This document shows positions 58,360-64,000 of a stretch of DNA of 64,000 nt, one piece after another (position 1 is the stretch's first letter; each line of letters starts with the position of its first letter). The position numbers and the translations under genes were made by a program. The notes beneath the pieces were generated by a model, which saw only the letters and a list, made by a program, of their open reading frames with translations, made no database searches and had not been told where the DNA came from. Source of the stretch: Streptomyces sp. B21-105 (GTDB taxonomy: Bacteria; Actinomycetota; Actinomycetes; Streptomycetales; Streptomycetaceae); contig NZ_JARUMJ010000001.1 of NCBI RefSeq assembly GCF_036898465.1, positions 2,542,001 to 2,606,000 on the forward strand, read 5' to 3'.

Positions 58360-59607
58360 ATGACGCCCAAAGCAGTTGAAAGCAGCGGGGCAGCCCTGGA
58401 GGAGCGGATCACCGCCGCACTGGTGGGCGCGGCCGTGGGGGACGCCCTCGGCGGCCCCGTCGAGGGCTACACCCCGGAGCAGATCCTCGAACGCCACGGC
58501 GGCCCCGTGCACGGCATCGTCGGGCCCTGGAACGGCGACGACTGGCGCACCGCCCGCCCCATCGCGCCGTACCACAAGGGCGACGGTCACGTCACCGACG
58601 ACACCCTGATGACCCATGCGCTGATCAGGGTCTACGCCACGGTCCGCGACCACCTGGACGCCTACGCGGTCGCCGGCCACCTCGTCCCGGACCTGATGAC
58701 GACGCCCCGCTGGATCCCGGAACTGGAGGCCGAGGCGCTCCCCCTGCACCGGATCTTCCTGGCGGAGAAATGGCTGGTCGCCCGGCTCCACTACGGCCAC
58801 GTGGACCCGCGGGAGGCCGGTGTGGGCAACATCGTCAACTGCGGCGCGGCGATGTACATGGCCCCGGTGGGCCTGGTCAACGCGGCCGACCCGGCGGCGG
58901 CGTACGCGGAGGCGCTGGACGTCGCGGGCGCCCACCAGTCGTCCTACGGCCGGGAGGCGGCGGGCGTCTTCGCGGCGGCGGTGGCGGCCGCGTGCACGCC
59001 GGGCGCGACCGCGGAGTCGGTGGTGACGGCCTGTCTGGCGCTGGCGAAGGACGGCACGCGCACGGCGATCGAGAAGGTCTGCGAGGAGGCCGCCCGGCAC
59101 GGCGACGCCGAGTCCGCGCTCGCCCCGCTCAGGGCGGCGGTGGCGCCCTACGACACGGTGGGACCCGACTACCGGCAGCCCTCGCTCGGCGCCCGCCGCC
59201 CCTCCCGGCTGCACGCGATCGAGGAACTCCCGGTCGCCCTGGGCATGGTGCTGGCGGCCGGCGGCGACTACCGCCGGGCGGTCCTCGGCTCCGTGAACTA
59301 CGGCCGCGACTGCGACTCGATCGCCACGATGGCGGGCGCGGTGGCCGGCGCCCTCGGCTCGCCGGTCCCCGAGGACTGGTCGAAGCAGGTCGCCGAGGCC
59401 AGCCGCCTCGACCTGTGGCAGCCGGCGGCGACGCTCGCCGAGGTCGCCCGCGAGGTCTTCCACCGCGACGTCGAACGCCGCCGCACCCGCGAGCGGGCGT
59501 TCCGCACCCTCTCAGGCGGCCTCGCAGGCGCCCTCACAGGCATCCCCGAAGGCACCTTCGAAAGTGCCCTCGCAGGCTCCCCCGGAGGCTCCGGATGCTC
59601 CGACTGA
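58360..59607 (+). CDS. ADP-ribosylglycohydrolase family protein 3
   Basis: A 415-residue DraG-fold protein with complete metal motifs: ALVGAAVGDALGGPVEGYTPEQI, GHVTDDTLMTHALIRVYA, and NYGRDCDSIATMAGAVAGALG. The segment NIVNCGAAMYMAPVGLVNAADPAAAYAEALDVAGAHQSSYGREAAG matches a DraG subgroup often found in carbohydrate or nucleoside operons. AGGAGG lies 12 bases before the ATG used; an ATG four codons earlier (58348) abuts the ribosome site and is less likely. It overlaps gene 4 by 13 bases. Confidence 0.91.
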   Translation: MTPKAVESSGAALEERITAALVGAAVGDALGGPVEGYTPEQILERHGGPVHGIVGPWNGDDWRTARPIAPYHKGDGHVTDDTLMTHALIRVYATVRDHLDAYAVAGHLVPDLMTTPRWIPELEAEALPLHRIFLAEKWLVARLHYGHVDPREAGVGNIVNCGAAMYMAPVGLVNAADPAAAYAEALDVAGAHQSSYGREAAGVFAAAVAAACTPGATAESVVTACLALAKDGTRTAIEKVCEEAARHGDAESALAPLRAAVAPYDTVGPDYRQPSLGARRPSRLHAIEELPVALGMVLAAGGDYRRAVLGSVNYGRDCDSIATMAGAVAGALGSPVPEDWSKQVAEASRLDLWQPAATLAEVAREVFHRDVERRRTRERAFRTLSGGLAGALTGIPEGTFESALAGSPGGSGCSD

Positions 59608-60974
59608 CCTGGGTCCAGCCGGAGGACCTGCTCGGCCACGAGCTGCGCCAGGCGGCCGAGGACGGCCGGGAGCCGTGGGCGGTCGCCGCCCGCTGGAGAG
59701 CGGCCGGGGGCTGCGAGGCGCCGCCCCGGGCCGGCGCGTCCGGGCAACGGGCCTCGGGCTATCTGCGGCTCCTCGCGGACGACCTGCTGGACGAACTGGC
59801 GGACCTGCCCAGCAGACTGGCCGAGGACGAGCCGACCGAACTCGAGAAGATCAAGGCGCTGTGCCCCCGATGGCCGGCCCGGCCGGCGGGCGCGAGGCCA
59901 CCGGCGCCCGCGCAGGCCCGCCTGGAGGCGGCCTGGCTGGGCCGGGCCGCCGGCTGTCTGCTGGGCAAACCGGTGGAGAAGCTCCCCCTGGACGCCGTCC
60001 GCCGGCTCGCCCGGGCCGCCGGCAACTGGCCCCTGACCGGCTATTTCACCGCCCGGGGAGTCCCCCGCACGCTCCTCGACGAGCACCCCTGGAACCGCCG
60101 CTCGGCACCCACCTCCCTGGCCGAGAACATCGACGGCATGCCCGAGGACGACGACCTCAACTACCCCCTCCTCAACCTCCTGCTGCTGCAGCGCCACGCC
60201 AGGGGCTTCACCACCGCCGACGTGGCCCGGCTCTGGCTCGACGAACTCCCCGCGGGCCGCACCTTCACCGCCGAACGCGTCGCCTACCGCAACCTCCTCT
60301 GCGGCATCGAGCCCCCGCACACCGCCCGCCACCGCAACCCCTTCCGGGAGTGGATCGGCGCCCTGATCCGCGCCGACGTGCACGGCTGGACCAACCCCGG
60401 CGACCCGGCCGCCGCGGCCGAGCAGGCGCACCGCGACGCCGTCCTCACCCACACCGGCAACGGCGTCTACGCGGCGATGTTCACGGCGGCCGTCGTCGCC
60501 GCGGCCACGACCGGCGACCTCGACGTGCACGCCTGCCTGCGCACCGGCCTGTCCGTCGTCCCGCCCCGCTCCCGGCTCACCGTCGCCGTCACCCACGCCA
60601 TCCGGCTCGCCGGGGAACACGCCGACTTCGACACCGTCGTCGACGAGCTCCACATCGCCCACCGAAGCGCCCACTGGGTGCACGCCGTCCCCAACACGGC
60701 CCTGATCGCCGCCGCCCTCACCCACGCGGACGGCGACTTCGCCGGCTCCATCTGCCGTGCCGTATCGGGGGGTTGGGACACCGACTCGGACGGCGCGACC
60801 GCGGGCGGCGTCGCCGCCCTGCTCACCGGCAGCCCGGCAGCCCTCCCCGACCGCTGGACGGCCCCCCTCAAGAACCGGCTGGCCACCTCCGTCGCCGACT
60901 TCGACGGCGTCGGCTTCGACGCCCTCGCCCACCTCACCCGGTCCCTCGTCCCTCGGGAGGCATCGCGCCCATGA
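59595..60974 (+). CDS. ADP-ribosylglycohydrolase family protein 4 (EDDDLNY subgroup)
   Basis: A 459-residue protein. Residues 1-100 form an added N-terminal helical region (LTWVQPEDLLGHELRQAAEDG). The DraG fold follows: AWLGRAAGCLLGKPVEKLPLDAV, then GMPEDDDLNYPLLNLLLLQRHARGF for the first metal site and VSGGWDTDSDGATAGGVAALLTG for the second. The EDDDLNY form and the GCLLGKPVE start define a subgroup distinct from classical DraG and common beside sugar kinases. The ATG has a CGGAGG site. The stop overlaps the ribokinase ATG. Confidence 0.91.
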   Translation: MLRLTWVQPEDLLGHELRQAAEDGREPWAVAARWRAAGGCEAPPRAGASGQRASGYLRLLADDLLDELADLPSRLAEDEPTELEKIKALCPRWPARPAGARPPAPAQARLEAAWLGRAAGCLLGKPVEKLPLDAVRRLARAAGNWPLTGYFTARGVPRTLLDEHPWNRRSAPTSLAENIDGMPEDDDLNYPLLNLLLLQRHARGFTTADVARLWLDELPAGRTFTAERVAYRNLLCGIEPPHTARHRNPFREWIGALIRADVHGWTNPGDPAAAAEQAHRDAVLTHTGNGVYAAMFTAAVVAAATTGDLDVHACLRTGLSVVPPRSRLTVAVTHAIRLAGEHADFDTVVDELHIAHRSAHWVHAVPNTALIAAALTHADGDFAGSICRAVSGGWDTDSDGATAGGVAALLTGSPAALPDRWTAPLKNRLATSVADFDGVGFDALAHLTRSLVPREASRP

Positions 60975-61864
60975 CCGACATCGTCGTGCTCGGCAGCACG
61001 AACATGGACCTCGTCGCCTACGTCGAGAAACCCCCGCAGCGCGGGGAGACCGTGACCGGACGGGAGTTCCGCACGATCCCCGGCGGCAAGGGCGCCAACC
61101 AGGCGACCGCCGCCGCCCACGCCGGCGGCGCCGTCTCCATCATCGGGGCAGTCGGCAACGACTCGTTCGGCGCCCGACTGCGCTCCACACTCGAGCACGC
61201 GGGCGTCAACACCGACCACCTGCGCACCGTCGAGGCCCCCTCCGGCACCGCGCACATCGTGGTGGACGACGACGGCGGCAACGCGATCGTCGTGGTACCC
61301 GGCGCCAACGGCACCGTCGACCATCTCGCCCCCGGCGACGAAGGTCTCATCGCCTCCGCGGACGCGCTGCTGCTGCAACTCGAAGTGCCCCTGGCCGCGG
61401 TCGTCGCGGGCGCGCTGGCGGCCCGGGCGCACGGCGTGCGCACGATCCTCACCCCCGCCCCCGCCCGGCCACTGCCGCCCGAACTCCTCGACACCATCGA
61501 TCTGTTGGTGCCCAACGAGCACGAGGCGACCGCGCTCACCGGCCGCACCGACCCGCACGAGGCGGCCACCGTGCTGCTGGACAGCGTCCCCGAGGTGGTC
61601 ATCACCCTCGGCGCGGCCGGCAGCCTCTACGCGGCCCGGGACGCCGCACCCCTCACCGTGCCCGCCCCGCGCGTCACCGCCGTGGACTCCACCGGCGCCG
61701 GCGACACCTTCGTCGGCGCCCTCGCGGTCGCCCTGGGCGAGGCACGGCCCGTACGGGAGGCGCTGGCCTGGGCGGCGGCCGCGGCCGCGCTCTCCGTCCA
61801 GCGCCCCGGCGCCTCCGCGTCGATGCCGTACCGCTCCGAGATCGACAAGCGGTACGCCTCATGA
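60971..61864 (+). CDS. Ribokinase (PfkB family)
   Basis: A 297-residue sugar kinase. Motifs: IVVLGSTNMDLVAYVEKPPQRGET, TIPGGKGANQATAAAHAGG for sugar binding, LVPNEHEAT, TLGAAGSLY, and the catalytic DSTGAGDTFVGALAVAL. These are the ribokinase signatures, with D-ribose as the expected substrate. In this operon it would phosphorylate ribose (or a related pentose) released by the glycohydrolases. Coupled on both sides by ATGA overlaps. Confidence 0.94.
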   Translation: MTDIVVLGSTNMDLVAYVEKPPQRGETVTGREFRTIPGGKGANQATAAAHAGGAVSIIGAVGNDSFGARLRSTLEHAGVNTDHLRTVEAPSGTAHIVVDDDGGNAIVVVPGANGTVDHLAPGDEGLIASADALLLQLEVPLAAVVAGALAARAHGVRTILTPAPARPLPPELLDTIDLLVPNEHEATALTGRTDPHEAATVLLDSVPEVVITLGAAGSLYAARDAAPLTVPAPRVTAVDSTGAGDTFVGALAVALGEARPVREALAWAAAAAALSVQRPGASASMPYRSEIDKRYAS

Positions 61865-63111
61865 CCGAACCCCTCATGACCGAACGCGTCATCGCCGCAT
61901 CCCCTGGGGCCGGGCAGACCGCTCGGACCGCTCCCCTGCACGGCGTCCGGGTCCTGGACCTGGCCACCCTGTTCGCGGGGCCCCTCGCCGCCACCCTGCT
62001 CGGCGACTTCGGCGCGGACGTCGTCAAGGTCGAGCACCCCGACCGGCCCGACCCCTCCCGGGGACACGGCCCGTCCAAGGACGGCGTGGGCCTGTGGTGG
62101 AAGCTCCTCGGCCGCAACAAGCGCAACGTCACCCTGAACCTGTCCACGCCCGGCGGCCGCGACACCCTGCTGCGGCTCGCCGCAACGGCCGACGTGATCA
62201 TCGAGAACTTCCGCCCCGGCACCCTGGAGAAGTGGGACCTCGGCTGGGCGGAACTGTCGGCGGCCAACCCCCGGCTGGTCCTCGCCCGGGTCACCGCCTT
62301 CGGCCAGTTCGGCCCCTACGCGCACCGCCCCGGCTTCGGCACCCTCGCGGAGGCGATGAGCGGCTTCGCGGCGATCACCGGCGAACCCGACGCCCCGCCC
62401 ACCCTGCCGCCCTTCGGCCTGGCCGACTCGATCGCCGGCCTGGCCACCGCGTACGCCGTCATGACGGCCCTCACCGCCCGCGACCGCACCGGCGAGGGCC
62501 AGGTCGTCGACATGGCGATCATCGAGCCCATCCTCACCGTTCTCGGCCCCCAGCCCCTCTGGTACGACCAGCTGGGGTACGTCCAGGCCCGCACCGGCAA
62601 CCGGTCCGCCAACAACGCCCCGCGCAACACCTACCGCACGGCGGACGGCACCTGGGTCGCCGTCTCCACCTCGGCCCAGTCGATCGCCGAGCGCGTGATG
62701 CGCCTGGTCGGCCGCCCGGAGCTGATCGACGAGCCGTGGTTCGCCACCGGCGCCGAGCGGGCCGCCCACACCGACGTCCTCGACGAGGCGGTCGGCTCCT
62801 GGATCGCCCGGCACACCCGCACCGACGTCCTCGCGGCCTTCGAGAAGGCGGAGGCGGCGATCGCCCCGGTCCAGGACGTCCGGGACGTGCTGTCCGACCC
62901 CCAGTACCAGGCCCTGGACACCGTCACCGCGGTGGACGACCCGGAGCTCGGCCGGATCCGTATGCAGAACGTCCTCTTCCGGCTCTCCGCGACCCCCGGC
63001 GCGATCCGCTGGGCCGGCCGCCCGCACGGCGCCGACACGGACGCCGTCCTGACCGAACTGGGCCTGACAGCGGACGAGCTGAGCACGCTGCGCGAGGCGG
63101 GCGCCCTGTGA
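61861..63111 (+). CDS. Class III CoA-transferase (CaiB/BaiF family)
   Basis: A 416-residue family III CoA-transferase. It shows LHGVRVLDLATLFAGPLAATLLGDFGADVVKVEHPDRPDPSRGHGP, ADVIIENFRPGTLEKWDLGW, and GEGQVVDMAIIEPIL with the catalytic Asp. It moves CoA between carboxylic acids. The next gene, a CitE/HpcH lyase, suggests that the acid activated is a hydroxy- or methyl-dicarboxylate such as citramalate. The ATG overlaps the ribokinase stop (ATGA); a second in-frame ATG lies five codons later. Confidence 0.92.
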   Translation: MTEPLMTERVIAASPGAGQTARTAPLHGVRVLDLATLFAGPLAATLLGDFGADVVKVEHPDRPDPSRGHGPSKDGVGLWWKLLGRNKRNVTLNLSTPGGRDTLLRLAATADVIIENFRPGTLEKWDLGWAELSAANPRLVLARVTAFGQFGPYAHRPGFGTLAEAMSGFAAITGEPDAPPTLPPFGLADSIAGLATAYAVMTALTARDRTGEGQVVDMAIIEPILTVLGPQPLWYDQLGYVQARTGNRSANNAPRNTYRTADGTWVAVSTSAQSIAERVMRLVGRPELIDEPWFATGAERAAHTDVLDEAVGSWIARHTRTDVLAAFEKAEAAIAPVQDVRDVLSDPQYQALDTVTAVDDPELGRIRMQNVLFRLSATPGAIRWAGRPHGADTDAVLTELGLTADELSTLREAGAL

Positions 63112-63938
63112 AGAAACCCCCACTGACCTGGCTCTACGTTCCCGGTGACCGTCCGCAGACCGTCACCAAGGCCCTCGCCTGCGGCGCCGACGTCGTCATC
63201 GTCGACCTGGAGGACGCGGTCGCCCCGGACCGCAAGGAGTACGCCCGCGCCGCCACCGCCGAACGCCTTTCGGAACCCCAGCCGGTACCGGTCCACGTCC
63301 GGGTGAACTCCCTGGACACCCCCTACGCCGCGGCGGACCTGCGCACGGTGGCCGCCCTCCCCGGCGTCTGCGGACTGCGCCTGCCGAAGGTGACGGCCCC
63401 GCACCAGATCACCCGGGTCGCCGAGAGCGTGCCCAGGAGCGACCGCGGCGTCACGCCCCTGCACGCCCTGCTGGAGACCGCCCTCGGCGTCGAACACGCC
63501 TACGCCATCGCCCGCGCCCACCCCTCCCTGCGCGGCATCGCCCTCGGCGAGGCGGACCTGCGCGCCGATCTGGGCGTCCGCCACGACGCGGGCCTCGACT
63601 GGTCGCGCTCCCGTGTCGTCGTCGCCGCCCGGGCCGCCGGACTGGCGCCCCCGCCCCAGTCGGTCCACCCCGACATCCGCGATCTGGACGGCCTGGCCAC
63701 CAGCTGCGCCCACGGCCGCACCCTCGGCTTCCTGGGACGCGCCGCCATCCACCCCCGGCAGCTCCCGATCATCGAACAGGCCTACCTGCCGACCCGGCAG
63801 GAGCTGGAGGACGCCGAGACGATCGTCAAGGCTGCCATCACCGAACGGGGCGCCCAGGCCCTCCCGGACGGACGGTTCGTCGACGCGGCGGTGGTGGCGG
63901 CCGCACAGCGCACGCTGGCCCTGGCCGACCGGGACTGA
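63108..63938 (+). CDS. CitE/HpcH-type beta-hydroxyacyl-CoA lyase
   Basis: A 276-residue TIM-barrel lyase. Motifs: LTWLYVPGDRPQTVTKALACGADVVIVDLEDAVAPDRKEYARA (metal Glu/Asp), VHVRVNS, GLRLPKV, HALLETALGVEHAYAIA and LGFLGRAAIHPRQLPIIEQAY. The family cleaves malyl-, citramalyl- or citryl-CoA into acetyl-CoA and an oxoacid. The GTG overlaps the CoA-transferase stop (GTGA). It is the last gene visible; 62 bases remain to the window end, so the operon might continue. Confidence 0.93.
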   Translation: MKKPPLTWLYVPGDRPQTVTKALACGADVVIVDLEDAVAPDRKEYARAATAERLSEPQPVPVHVRVNSLDTPYAAADLRTVAALPGVCGLRLPKVTAPHQITRVAESVPRSDRGVTPLHALLETALGVEHAYAIARAHPSLRGIALGEADLRADLGVRHDAGLDWSRSRVVVAARAAGLAPPPQSVHPDIRDLDGLATSCAHGRTLGFLGRAAIHPRQLPIIEQAYLPTRQELEDAETIVKAAITERGAQALPDGRFVDAAVVAAAQRTLALADRD

Positions 63939-64000
63939 CCCGGCCGGCGAGGCCGCTCGCCCGCGCCCTCGCCGCCGGTCGCACGACGAGGGCGCCCGGT

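Noticed and set aside
55824..60974. Tandem glycohydrolases as the immunity part of an ADP-ribosyltransferase toxin system or phage defence
   Set aside because: No transferase, macrodomain or toxin gene is nearby, and the operon partners are metabolic enzymes.

Overview
This is a high-GC actinobacterial chromosome segment, almost certainly from a Streptomyces. GC-rich third codon positions, many GTG starts, polA with a defunct proofreading domain, an ANTAR response regulator, a VIT-type metal transporter and a second cytochrome bc1 b subunit all fit. Most of it looks like core chromosome. No CRISPR array, prophage, rRNA or full-length insertion sequence was seen; one short MITE is present.

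Layout. 0-6.2 kb: the 3' part of an HrpB helicase, a PorA/DUF3068 membrane protein, a 44-residue membrane peptide, a secreted lytic transglycosylase, a DUF4184 membrane protein and a small basic unknown. A repetitive gene-free stretch (6.15-6.87 kb) separates these from polA. 9.8-12.6 kb: a YdeP-type molybdopterin oxidoreductase and a PaaI thioesterase. 13.2-18.9 kb: a complete livKHMGF branched-chain amino acid ABC operon closed by a strong terminator. 19.0-22.2 kb: an ANTAR regulator, tRNA-Leu(CAA), an HTH-LAGLIDADG protein next to the tRNA, and pyruvate kinase. 22.4-32.7 kb: a SIMPL protein, a Tat-exported 5'-nucleotidase, a coupled PLP decarboxylase / N-hydroxylase pair resembling desferrioxamine DesA/DesB without the rest of that pathway, aminopeptidase N, chorismate mutase and a HExxH protein with a zinc ribbon.

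32.7-43.2 kb is a steroid C/D-ring (HIP) catabolic cluster whose gene order largely matches the KstR2 regulon of Mycobacterium tuberculosis: two SDRs, echA20, ipdA, ipdB, ipdC, fadA6, kstR2, ipdF and two acyl-CoA dehydrogenases. Both divergent promoter regions carry a KstR2-type palindrome. Three local changes stand out: a six-fold 14-bp ladder of start codons in front of ipdC, a 193-bp MITE between ipdF and kstR2, and an apparent one-base frameshift at the start of the first acyl-CoA dehydrogenase.

43.4-55.6 kb: an FBP-domain protein and a TetR regulator diverging from a perfect palindrome, an SGNH hydrolase, an orphan qcrB, a VWA protein, the gltBD glutamate synthase operon and a VIT-family transporter with a Fur-like box. 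55.8-63.9 kb is a tightly overlapping seven-gene operon: four different ADP-ribosylglycohydrolase-family proteins, a ribokinase, a class III CoA-transferase and a CitE/HpcH-type lyase. This looks like an uncharacterised catabolic pathway for a ribosylated or glycosylated compound and is the best candidate here for an undescribed system.
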